64,000 bases of DNA from Candidatus Latescibacterota bacterium (GTDB lineage Bacteria; JAAXHH01). A program made the translations under genes and the position numbers. The notes beneath the pieces are model-generated. The model worked only from the letters and a program-made list of their open reading frames with translations, had not been told where the DNA came from and did not search any database. Where the stretch lies: positions 186,001-250,000 of the forward strand of contig JAJEAN010000001.1 in NCBI GenBank assembly GCA_022822725.1. Reading direction: 5' to 3'. The first letter of the stretch is position 1. Every line of letters starts with the position of its first letter. Shown here one piece after another: positions 1-7,356 of this stretch.

Positions 1-2
1 CA

Positions 3-620
3 CGGAAAGTCCACCAGACTCCCGGACTGCGGTTTCGGGGCGTCATGGCCTGGGAGGGACACGCCTGCGTCGATGAAGACTCCGACTGGAAACACGGGGA
101 GATCCGGCGGGCCGTGGGAGATCTGGTGGACTCCGCGCAGCGCTGCCGGGCCGCGGGACTGCCCTGCGATATCGTGAGCGGCGGCGGGAGCGGCACATTG
201 TCGGTCACGCCCGACCTGGAAGGGATCACCGAGATCCAGGCGGGCGGTGCGATCTTCAACGACGTGATGTACACCCTGTGGGGGGTTCGGACCGACCCGG
301 CCATCTTCGTCCACGTGACGGTCACCAGCCGCCCCGAACCGGACCGGCTGATCGTGGACGCCGGGTTCAAGACGGTGCCCGCGTGGTTCGGCATGCCCAT
401 GCCGGTGGGCGTTCCCGACGTGCAGAGCGTGCGCATGTCCGCGGAACACGGCACCGTGACCTTCAACATACCGAATCACGAGATCGCCGTAGGGGACAAA
501 CTGGATCTCATGGTGGCCTACACCGACGTCACCCTGTTCCTCCACGACCACCTCTACGGAATCCGCAACGGGGTCGTCGAGACCGTCTGGCCCATCGTCG
601 GCCGCGGAAAGCTGCGCTGA
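3..620 (+). CDS. D-threonine aldolase / DSD1-like PLP enzyme (3' part)
   Basis: Only the C-terminal 205 or so residues lie in the window; the frame is open through position 3, so the true start is off the left edge. Family members are fold-type III PLP enzymes with an alanine-racemase-like barrel followed by a small C-terminal metal-binding domain, cleaving D-3-hydroxy amino acids or deaminating D-serine. Visible family features are the PGLRFRGVMAWEGH barrel strand, FNDVMYTLWG, DAGFKTVP and the terminal RNGVVETVWPIVGRGK. The usual metal site His-x-Cys/Asp near the end appears here as Tyr-Thr-Asp (AYTDVTLFLHDH). Stop TGA lies directly at a 21-bp tandem repeat. The exact substrate cannot be told from this fragment. 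Confidence 0.75.
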   Translation, partial: RKVHQTPGLRFRGVMAWEGHACVDEDSDWKHGEIRRAVGDLVDSAQRCRAAGLPCDIVSGGGSGTLSVTPDLEGITEIQAGGAIFNDVMYTLWGVRTDPAIFVHVTVTSRPEPDRLIVDAGFKTVPAWFGMPMPVGVPDVQSVRMSAEHGTVTFNIPNHEIAVGDKLDLMVAYTDVTLFLHDHLYGIRNGVVETVWPIVGRGKLR

Positions 621-724
621 ACCGGGCGGAAACCACGCCGAACCGGGCGGCACTTCGGCCAAACCGGGCGGAAACCACGCCGAACCGGGCGGCACTTCGA
701 CCGAACCGGGCGGCCCTTCGGCCG
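620..724. repeat. 21-bp tandem repeat, 5 copies
   Basis: The decamer AACCGGGCGG recurs at 620, 641, 662, 683 and 704, exactly 21 bp apart. The 11 bp between copies alternates between two versions in the first four units. It fills almost the whole spacer between the aldolase-like gene and the dioxygenase gene, starting within the stop codon of the first. Confidence 0.9.
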
Positions 725-751
725 AATCAAACATCAGGAAACGCATCGGTC

Positions 752-1642
752 ATGACTGAAACGTCCAGATACACTGCGCTGACCGGATCCGGTTTCGGAG
801 CCGAACTCGGGAACGTGGACCTCGCGCGGCTCGATGAAGCCTTGGCCAACGAGGCCGTGGACGCGTTTCACGATGCGGGCGGGCTGGTGGTCATCCGCAA
901 CCAGGGACATATCGGACCCGCCCACCTCCGCCGGTTCGTGACCCGGTTCGGCACGCCCGAAGGCAACGAGAAATACGATCCGGCCTTCCTGGTTCCGGCG
1001 TTCCCCGACATACTGCGCATCGGGAACGCAAAGGAGAACGGGAAGTACACCGCGCTTTTCATCCAGGCGGACCCGCCGCCGCTGCTGTGGCACATGGACG
1101 ATTCCTTCCGCCATCCCCAGCCGATCGGGTCCTGCCTGTTCTGTGTCCGCACACCTCCCGAGGGCGGAGAAACGGCGTTCGCGGGCATGACCGCGGCCTT
1201 TGAGGACCTGCCGGACGACGTCAAAGCACGCATCGAGTCCATCCGCACCGTCCATTCCTACAACCATCTCAACGAGCTGCTCAGGAAGAAGAACCCGCAC
1301 CGGCCTCCGCTCAACAAAGCACAATTGGCGCAATTCCCACCGATCGTCCGACCCCTGGTCGCGCGGCACCCGGAAACCGGTCGCAGATCGCTTTATCTCC
1401 CCCTCTGCCACATCGAATCCGTCGAAGGGCTGGAAAAAGCGGAAGGCGAAGCACTGCTGAGCGACCTGCAGACCCACGCGACCGGAGAAGACTACACCTA
1501 CATGCACCGGTGGCGTCCAGGCGACCTGGTGGTCTGGGACAACCGGTGCACACTCCACGCCCCGACGCCCTTTGACGACACGCGCTACGAACGGCTCATG
1601 TACCGGCTCACCTTCAGCGGACGCCAGATTTCCGGGTTCTGA
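752..1642 (+). CDS. TauD/TfdA-family Fe(II)/2-oxoglutarate dioxygenase
   Basis: A 296-residue protein of the TauD/TfdA family: cytosolic non-haem iron enzymes that couple 2-oxoglutarate decarboxylation to hydroxylation of a small substrate. The iron facial triad is visible as H114-x-D116 in LLWHMDDSF and H269 in NRCTLHAPTPF. Arg281 or Arg285 shortly after is the likely 2-oxoglutarate carboxylate binder. EGGETAFAGM and LVVWDNRC are typical family segments. ATG 752 is chosen because family homology starts there; the open frame further upstream only reads through the 21-bp repeat. The substrate is unknown; the family covers taurine, 2,4-D, alpha-ketoacid and carnitine-type substrates. It sits between a D-amino-acid-type enzyme and rtcB on the same strand. 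Confidence 0.88.
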   Translation: MTETSRYTALTGSGFGAELGNVDLARLDEALANEAVDAFHDAGGLVVIRNQGHIGPAHLRRFVTRFGTPEGNEKYDPAFLVPAFPDILRIGNAKENGKYTALFIQADPPPLLWHMDDSFRHPQPIGSCLFCVRTPPEGGETAFAGMTAAFEDLPDDVKARIESIRTVHSYNHLNELLRKKNPHRPPLNKAQLAQFPPIVRPLVARHPETGRRSLYLPLCHIESVEGLEKAEGEALLSDLQTHATGEDYTYMHRWRPGDLVVWDNRCTLHAPTPFDDTRYERLMYRLTFSGRQISGF

Positions 1643-1667
1643 TCGGCCGGGGCCGGGGTCCGCTGTA

Positions 1668-1727
1668 GACGGGACCCGTGTGGACGGGACCCGTGTGGAC
1701 AGGACCCGTGTGGACGGGACCCGTGCA
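1668..1727. repeat. 15-bp tandem repeat, 4 copies
   Basis: The unit GACGGGACCCGTGTG recurs at 1668, 1683, 1698 and 1713 with one substitution in the third copy and a changed end in the fourth. It lies immediately upstream of rtcB. Because the period is a multiple of three, one frame stays open and would add a Trp-Thr-Gly-Pro-Val repeat to RtcB if a GTG at 1678 were used. Confidence 0.9.
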
Positions 1728-1728
1728 A

Positions 1729-2967
1729 ATGCGAACCGAACGCTACGGAGAGGATGCGGACGCTTTGGCAAATCGCATACCCTACCGGCAGTGGGGACAG
1801 GATCTGGACGCGCAGTCGATCCAGCAGATGGAACGGGCCTGTTCCCTGCCCGTGGCACTGGCCGCCGCACTGATGCCGGACGCCCACGTGGGTTACGGCC
1901 TGCCCATCGGCGGCGTGCTGGCCACGGACAACGCGGTAATACCCTACGCCGTGGGCGTCGACATCGCCTGCCGGATGAAGATGACCGTCCTGGACCTGCC
2001 GCTGGGCACGTTGCGGCACGACCGGGGAACCGACCGCCTGAAGAAGGCCATCGCCGCAGAGACACGTTTCGGCGTGGGGTCCAGTTTCAATAAACGCCGA
2101 AACCACCCGGTCCTCGACCGGAACTGGTCCGTCTCCCCCGTGACCAGAAAAGCGAAGGACAAGGCCTGGAGCCAGCTGGGTACCAGCGGGAGCGGCAACC
2201 ATTTCGTCGAATTCGGCGAACTGACGCTGAACGAGCCGTTGAAAGGGCTGGATATCGGCAGATACCTCGCCCTGCTCTCCCACAGCGGCAGCCGGGGGAC
2301 CGGTGCCATGGTCGCCGCCCATTACAGCAGGCTGGCCATGTCCCTGCGCCCCGAGCTATCCAGGGAACAGCGGCACCTCGCGTGGCTGGACCTGGACACC
2401 GAGCCGGGACAGGAATACTGGGCGGCCATGGAACTCATGGGCCATTACGCGGAGGCCAACCACGCCTGCATACACCGCCACATGGCCGGCCACCTCGGGG
2501 CGGAAGTGTTGCTGGATCTGGAGAATCACCACAATTTCGCCTGGAAGGAACGGATCGACGTTCCCGGCCAGTCTGGCCGGAAACCGGACCGGAAAGCGAT
2601 CGTTCACCGTAAGGGCGCCACGCCGGCAGGTCCGGGGGTGCTGGGCATCATACCCGGTTCGATGGCGAGTCCGGCCTTCGTGGTCCGCGGAAAGGGCCAT
2701 CGCGCGTCAATGAACTCCGCCGCACACGGCGCCGGCCGTGTGATGAGCCGGAAACGGGCGATCAGGAGCCTGAACTGGCAGGACGCCAACCGGTTGCTTC
2801 GGGAGAAAGGCGTCACGCTCATGTCCGCCGGCCTCGACGAAGTGCCCTTCGTGTACAAGAATATCGAAGAGGTGATGGCGGCTCAGACCGACCTGGTGGA
2901 GGTGCTGGCCCGATTCGAACCCAGGCTGGTGAAGATGGCGCCGGCCGGTGAGCGACCGGAGGATTGA
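1729..2967 (+). CDS. rtcB: RtcB-family RNA ligase
   Basis: A 412-residue RtcB: a GTP- and Mn-dependent ligase joining 3'-phosphate or 2',3'-cyclic phosphate RNA ends to 5'-OH ends, used in tRNA splicing or RNA repair. The conserved metal and catalytic residues are visible: D78 and C81 in GVDIACRM, H158 in GSGNHFVEFG, H185 in LLSHSGSRGTG, H267/H268 in ENHHNFAWKE, and the guanylylated His at about H333 in NSAAHGAGR. There is no intein and no adjacent archease gene. GVDIACRM has Ala and Arg where many homologues have Gly. ATG 1729 is chosen because upstream in-frame sequence is only the 15-bp repeat. It ends 4 bp before the next start, suggesting co-transcription. Confidence 0.93.
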   Translation: MRTERYGEDADALANRIPYRQWGQDLDAQSIQQMERACSLPVALAAALMPDAHVGYGLPIGGVLATDNAVIPYAVGVDIACRMKMTVLDLPLGTLRHDRGTDRLKKAIAAETRFGVGSSFNKRRNHPVLDRNWSVSPVTRKAKDKAWSQLGTSGSGNHFVEFGELTLNEPLKGLDIGRYLALLSHSGSRGTGAMVAAHYSRLAMSLRPELSREQRHLAWLDLDTEPGQEYWAAMELMGHYAEANHACIHRHMAGHLGAEVLLDLENHHNFAWKERIDVPGQSGRKPDRKAIVHRKGATPAGPGVLGIIPGSMASPAFVVRGKGHRASMNSAAHGAGRVMSRKRAIRSLNWQDANRLLREKGVTLMSAGLDEVPFVYKNIEEVMAAQTDLVEVLARFEPRLVKMAPAGERPED

Positions 2968-2971
2968 GATC

Positions 2972-4180
2972 ATGAGCATATCGAACGTCGAAGCTTTCGC
3001 GATCAAAATCCCGCGAGAAGAAGGCAGCCCGGGAGCCTGCGGCGGCGATACGGAAGCCCGCGGCGGCGCGTACTCCGCAACCGGCGAATCCCCCGAACCC
3101 ACCGCGCCTCCTGGGTATTTCATCCCGGAGGCCAGACATGCTTTCAAGTCCGACATGCACGAGACCCTCGTGGTGCGCATAACGACCGAAGAGGGCCTGG
3201 TAGGCTACGGAGAAGGGCAAAGTCCCATATTGCCCGATACGACGCGGACCATCGTGGAAAACCTGTGCCGTCCCGTACTGATCGGTGCCGACCCGTTCGA
3301 CGTGGAGTTCCTGTGGCAACGACTCTTCGACGGCATGCGGGAAAGAGGACATCCGACCGGCTTCTACGTCGACGCCCTCGCCGCATGCGACATCGCCCTG
3401 TGGGACCTGAAAGGCAAGGCGCTGGACCTGCCGGTGCATAAACTGCTCGGGGGACGGTTCAGGGACCGGGTCGAACTTTACTCGGGATGCGCCGGCCGCG
3501 ACCCCGACACCGCGGCGGACCGGGCTGAAAGACTCGTAGCCGCTGGTTATCGCGGTCTGAAGCTGTCCCCGGCCAGGAACCGCGCCGGCACGGTCGCCAT
3601 CGCCAGGGCCGTCCGCGAGCGCGTCGGGCCGGACATCGCCGTCATGGTGGACGTGCATACCGAATTCGACGTGGCCGAGGCGATCAGGCTGGGCCGGGAA
3701 CTTGAAGCACTGGACGTATACTGGCTGGAGGCACCGATCCTTCCCGAAGACCTGGCCGGTCACGCGGCCGTGACCCGGGCGCTGGACATGCACGTCGCCA
3801 ACGGAGAGTGGTACCGCACCCGGTTCGAGATGAAGGAAGCCTTCGACAGAAGGACCTGCGATGTGGTGATGCCGGATATCGGGCGTACTGGGCTGACCGA
3901 GGGGAAACGCATCGCCGTGCTCGCGGAGACCTACAACATCCCCGTGTCACCCCACATAGGAGGCGGCGGACTGCTTTCCATCGCCGCTACCATCCAGTTG
4001 TCCGCGGCCATCCCCAACTTCCTGGTCATGGAACACGGCCACGAGTCCTACCCCACAAGGTGCCGCTACGCGCTCGAGGCCCCGCAACCCGCAGGTGGCG
4101 CCTTTCCTGTAACGGACCAGCCCGGACTAGCTGTCCGGATCGACGACGATGCGCTGGAACGGTTCGCCGGAACCGTATAG
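2972..4180 (+). CDS. Enolase-superfamily (mandelate racemase/muconate-lactonizing-like) enzyme
   Basis: A 402-residue enolase-superfamily enzyme: a Mg-dependent acid-sugar dehydratase or epimerase that abstracts the proton alpha to a carboxylate. N-terminal capping domain about 1-135, then a TIM barrel. Likely Mg ligands are D227 (MVDVHTEFD), E253 (YWLEAPILPED) and E279 (VANGEWYRTR). K197 (LKLSP) and H328 (VSPHIGGGG) are the likely acid/base pair. Residues about 16-47 are a Gly/Ala/Glu-rich insertion in the capping domain that I do not associate with the family. A GGAGG Shine-Dalgarno sits 9 bp before ATG 2972, which favours it over GTG 2948 that overlaps rtcB. Substrate cannot be assigned. 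Confidence 0.87.
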   Translation: MSISNVEAFAIKIPREEGSPGACGGDTEARGGAYSATGESPEPTAPPGYFIPEARHAFKSDMHETLVVRITTEEGLVGYGEGQSPILPDTTRTIVENLCRPVLIGADPFDVEFLWQRLFDGMRERGHPTGFYVDALAACDIALWDLKGKALDLPVHKLLGGRFRDRVELYSGCAGRDPDTAADRAERLVAAGYRGLKLSPARNRAGTVAIARAVRERVGPDIAVMVDVHTEFDVAEAIRLGRELEALDVYWLEAPILPEDLAGHAAVTRALDMHVANGEWYRTRFEMKEAFDRRTCDVVMPDIGRTGLTEGKRIAVLAETYNIPVSPHIGGGGLLSIAATIQLSAAIPNFLVMEHGHESYPTRCRYALEAPQPAGGAFPVTDQPGLAVRIDDDALERFAGTV

Positions 4181-4212
4181 ACGGCAGGCACCGTACATAG
4201 TCTCAGATTACA

Positions 4213-5925
4213 TCAGTCCAGGGCGGATTTCAGCCAGTCCCAGAGGCCGGGACTGCGCGGCTGATCCGCCGCGTCACGATCCGTGTCCCTGAAATACCCG
4301 TTCATCCAGGTCAGGTTGGACCAGACCTCCATGCCGAGGCGGTTGGGCAGGAGGGTCGGGCTGTAGAAATCGGGTTTCCACAGGCGGTGCTCCACGGGGA
4401 ACCAGAGGAAGATGCCGCCCACGTCCTCCACGAGCCGGCGTTCGGCGGCGTGGTAGATGGCATACCTTTCTTCGGGCGGGCCCATGAACTCGTTGCCCTC
4501 GTGGATCAGCCGTTCGAAGGTGTCGTCGTGCCAGGCGTGGCGCCCCCTCGACCGCCAGAGCCCGAGCAGGTTGGCCGGATCCGGGAAGTCCTGGCTGTAG
4601 GCCACCAGGGCCAGCGTCACTTCGTGGTTGTTCAGGCCGTCGGTGAACACCTTGCGTTCGATAACCCTGACCCCGACCCGGACGTTCAACGCTTCGGCGA
4701 TCATCGCCTGGATAGCCTCCGAGGGGATGCGTGTCGTGTGGGAGTCGAGGGCCCGGATCCAGATATCGACCTGGGGAAACCCCTTGCCGTCGGGATATCC
4801 GGCTTCCGCCAGAAGCTGTCTGGCCCGTTCGGGATCGTAGGGCAGCATTTCACGGAAGATCTCCGGTCTCGCGCCGGGGAAACCGGGCGCCAGCATGCTG
4901 TAGGCCGCCACGCCCACGTCCTTCAGGGCGGAGTCCATCAGGGCCGTGCGGTCGATGGAATGGGCAAAGGCTTTCCGGACGCGCAGGTCGTTGAAGGGCG
5001 GATTGTACGTATCCATGGTCATATAGAACGTGACGAAGTTGACCATGGAATGCAGCTCGCGGCTGAGCACCGGGTCGCTTTTGACCCGGCCCAGGGAAGC
5101 CTGCCCGTTCACGAGAATCATGTCCACCTCGTCGGCCGTATAAGCCGACAGCATGAGCGGTTGGGCTGACTGGGAGAACACCTTGATCATCACCTGGTCG
5201 AGATAGGGGGGCATCGACCCCCGGTACATCGGGTTGGCGTCCAGGATGATGACCTCGTTCTTGCGCCATTCCGTAACCTTGAACGGACCGGATGATACAT
5301 GGGTCTCCGCCCGGGTCGACCACTCGTCGCCGTACTTGGCCACCGCGTGTTCCGGCGAGGCCCAGCTCATGATGAGGTTGAAAGGAAGGTATGGGACGGG
5401 CTGCTCGGTATGGACGGCCAGCGTCGTATCGTCTATCGCCTCCACACCCAGCGAATCGACGGGAAGCTGCCGGCCGACGACGGCGCTCCAGTTCTTGATA
5501 ATGCGGTAGTGCCATTCGAAGTCGTAGGCATTGTCCGGGTCCGCTCCCCGTCGGAAGGTAAAGACGTAGTCATGGGCGTTGAAGGGCCGTCCGTCGTCCC
5601 ATTGCATTCCGGACCGCAGGTGGAACAGCCACGTGTTTCCGTCCGGCGTGGCCTCCCACGACTTGGCGGCGGCCGGCACCAGGTCGTAGTTGTGATCCTG
5701 GCGGACCAGCGGTTCGGCAACGAGGTTCGTGGCCGGGCTGCGCTTGTATATCGTCTTGAACCATTCCATGTACGTCCCGTCCATCTCGAAGAACCGCAGT
5801 CGCTGCCGCTCCGGCGGCGCCGCGTCTTCGGGCATCTCGATGCCGATGGAGTTCACCCGCTGGGCGGAGAGTTCCGGGGCGGAAATAAATGCGAGCAAAA
5901 AGAGGTATGAGGCGATTCGTCGCAT
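4213..5925 (-). CDS. Family 5 (oligopeptide/dipeptide type) ABC-transporter substrate-binding protein
   Basis: A 570-residue secreted binding protein of solute-binding family 5 (OppA/DppA/NikA-like). An N-terminal Sec signal (MRRIASYLFLLAFISAPELSAQ) is followed by the family core: WEATPDGNTWLFHLRSGMQW, FNAHDYVFTFRR, then FNDLRVRKAFAHSIDR, the typical lobe-II signature, and LLAEAGYPDG. It would bind peptides or similar ligands in the periplasm, but no permease or ATPase genes are adjacent, so it is an orphan here. ATG 5925 is chosen; the six codons further upstream belong to a 23-bp repeat. It converges on the enolase-superfamily gene with a 32-bp gap containing no clear hairpin. Confidence 0.88.
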   Translation of the reverse strand: MRRIASYLFLLAFISAPELSAQRVNSIGIEMPEDAAPPERQRLRFFEMDGTYMEWFKTIYKRSPATNLVAEPLVRQDHNYDLVPAAAKSWEATPDGNTWLFHLRSGMQWDDGRPFNAHDYVFTFRRGADPDNAYDFEWHYRIIKNWSAVVGRQLPVDSLGVEAIDDTTLAVHTEQPVPYLPFNLIMSWASPEHAVAKYGDEWSTRAETHVSSGPFKVTEWRKNEVIILDANPMYRGSMPPYLDQVMIKVFSQSAQPLMLSAYTADEVDMILVNGQASLGRVKSDPVLSRELHSMVNFVTFYMTMDTYNPPFNDLRVRKAFAHSIDRTALMDSALKDVGVAAYSMLAPGFPGARPEIFREMLPYDPERARQLLAEAGYPDGKGFPQVDIWIRALDSHTTRIPSEAIQAMIAEALNVRVGVRVIERKVFTDGLNNHEVTLALVAYSQDFPDPANLLGLWRSRGRHAWHDDTFERLIHEGNEFMGPPEERYAIYHAAERRLVEDVGGIFLWFPVEHRLWKPDFYSPTLLPNRLGMEVWSNLTWMNGYFRDTDRDAADQPRSPGLWDWLKSALD

Positions 5926-6016
5926 GGTCAGGTACGAAGACAATATTTGGTCAGGTACGAAGGCAACACATGGTCAGGTACGAAGGCAACATATGGTCAG
6001 GTACGAAGACAACACA
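5925..6016. repeat. 23-bp tandem repeat, 4 copies plus a partial
   Basis: TGGTCAGGTACGAAG recurs at 5925, 5948, 5971 and 5994, exactly 23 bp apart, with a degenerate fifth start at 6017. On the minus strand it lies just upstream of, and partly overlaps, the start region of the binding-protein gene. The period is not a multiple of three, consistent with an untranslated position. Confidence 0.92.
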
Positions 6017-6103
6017 TGGCAAGGTCCGGTCATGATGGAGTGACCCTTAAGTAATATCCCAATAAACGCGACTCAGGCAAGGAATACCGGTTTCGTTTTC
6101 TCC

Positions 6104-7249
6104 TCACCCCAGGACGGCTGACAGTATCCCCGCCGTGGCGAAAAACGCGACCAGCGCCAGGATCGGCAGGCGCAACGCCCTGAGCAGGAAAAACCCGATG
6201 ATGGCGAGCGCAAGATCCAGGGACGTAAAGACGGCGTTGACGAACACGGGCTGGTAGAGCGCGGCCAGCAGGAGTCCGACCACCGACGCGTTGACCCCCG
6301 CCACCGCGCCCGCGGCGCCCGGTTTTCGCGCCAGGGTCTCCCAGGTGTCGTGGAAGGACAGGATAAGCAGGAATCCCGGAAGGAAAATACCGAGGGCCGC
6401 GACCAACGCGCCAACCAGGGCGTGATCCGGGTTCATCGCGGCGCCCAGGAACGCGGACATGGCGAACATGGGACCCGGAATGGCCTGTGCGGCGGCGTAA
6501 CCGAGCAGGAAACGGTCGATGGAAAGCGCATCGCCCACGGTCTGCTGGAGCAGCGGCAAAACGACGTGACCACCGCCGAAAACCAGGCTTCCTGTCTGGT
6601 AGAACCGGGAAAGCAGATCGAGGTCCGGCGACAGGCTCGCCAGAAGCGGAAGACCGGTGAGCAAAAGAAAGAAGATGGTCAGCGGCAGCCAGGAGAAACG
6701 CAGTCGGCCGCCGGGCGGTGCCTCCGGCGCGCGCAGGAAGCGCCAGCCGGCCAGCGCGCCTGCCGCCAGGACCGCGAACTGGGTCGCCATCGAAGGGACG
6801 ACCAGCAGGGCCGACGCGGTCACGATGCAAAGCGCCCCGGCGAACGGGCGCCTGCAAAATGTGGCGTACATGCCCATCACGGCGTCGGCGACCACGACCA
6901 CGGCCAGCAGTTTCAGTCCCTTGACGAATCCGCCGAAGTAGACCGTTTCCGTCACCGAGCTTCCGGCGATGGCAAGCAGGTACAGGAGCACGAACGACGG
7001 CAGCGTGAACCCCAGGAACACGGCGATACCGCCGGCAACGCCCGCCCGCTGGAATCCGATGGCGAAACCGACCTGGCTGGAAGATGGGCCGGGAAGGAAC
7101 TGGCTCAGGGCGACGAGCCGGCCATAGGCCGCTTCGTCAAGCCACTTCAACCGGTCCACGAAGGCAGTCCGGAAGTACCCCAGGTGGGCGACGGGACCGC
7201 CGAAGCTGATGCATCCCAGGGCCAGGAATCGCCAGAAGAGTTCCCACAT
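6104..7249 (-). CDS. chrA: Chromate transporter ChrA, two-domain
   Basis: A 381-residue integral membrane protein of the CHR family with two homologous halves. The first begins FWRFLALGCISFGGPVAHLGYFR with the downstream LSQFLPGPSSSQVGFAIG signature. The second carries LVFGGGHVVLPLLQQ and AAAQAIPGPMFAMSAFLGA. ChrA exports chromate from the cytoplasm, probably coupled to proton motive force. The length is close to the usual 390-400 residues of long-chain members. It lies downstream of ppdK on the same strand; the roughly 100-bp gap contains a 17-bp duplication. No chrB-type regulator is nearby. Specificity for chromate against another oxyanion is family-based only. Confidence 0.87.
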   Translation of the reverse strand: MWELFWRFLALGCISFGGPVAHLGYFRTAFVDRLKWLDEAAYGRLVALSQFLPGPSSSQVGFAIGFQRAGVAGGIAVFLGFTLPSFVLLYLLAIAGSSVTETVYFGGFVKGLKLLAVVVVADAVMGMYATFCRRPFAGALCIVTASALLVVPSMATQFAVLAAGALAGWRFLRAPEAPPGGRLRFSWLPLTIFFLLLTGLPLLASLSPDLDLLSRFYQTGSLVFGGGHVVLPLLQQTVGDALSIDRFLLGYAAAQAIPGPMFAMSAFLGAAMNPDHALVGALVAALGIFLPGFLLILSFHDTWETLARKPGAAGAVAGVNASVVGLLLAALYQPVFVNAVFTSLDLALAIIGFFLLRALRLPILALVAFFATAGILSAVLG

Positions 7250-7322
7250 GATTCGGGTGTCCCGCGACAGGCCGCCGCCCGCGGCATGCCGCCGCTATGT
7301 CCCGCGGGAGCAAGGATGCCTT

Positions 7323-7356
7323 GAAAGTGCGCCCTGGTCGAAAGTGCGCTTTAGTC
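7323..7356. repeat. 17-bp direct repeat, 2 copies
   Basis: GAAAGTGCGC followed by a diverged 7-bp tail starts at 7323 and again at 7340. The second copy runs into the stop codon of ppdK. Confidence 0.65.

Noticed and set aside
620-724. CRISPR-like regular spacing
   Set aside because: The units are direct tandem repeats with 11-bp intervals that are themselves repeated; there are no unique spacers and no cas genes.
1729-2967. Intein within RtcB
   Set aside because: The length is normal and all conserved blocks run without interruption.
4181-4212. Bidirectional terminator between the enolase-superfamily and binding-protein genes
   Set aside because: The 32-bp gap holds no stable inverted repeat.
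5926-5943. Longer N-terminus for the binding protein (start at 5943)
   Set aside because: The extra six codons are repeat sequence and sit ahead of a complete signal peptide.
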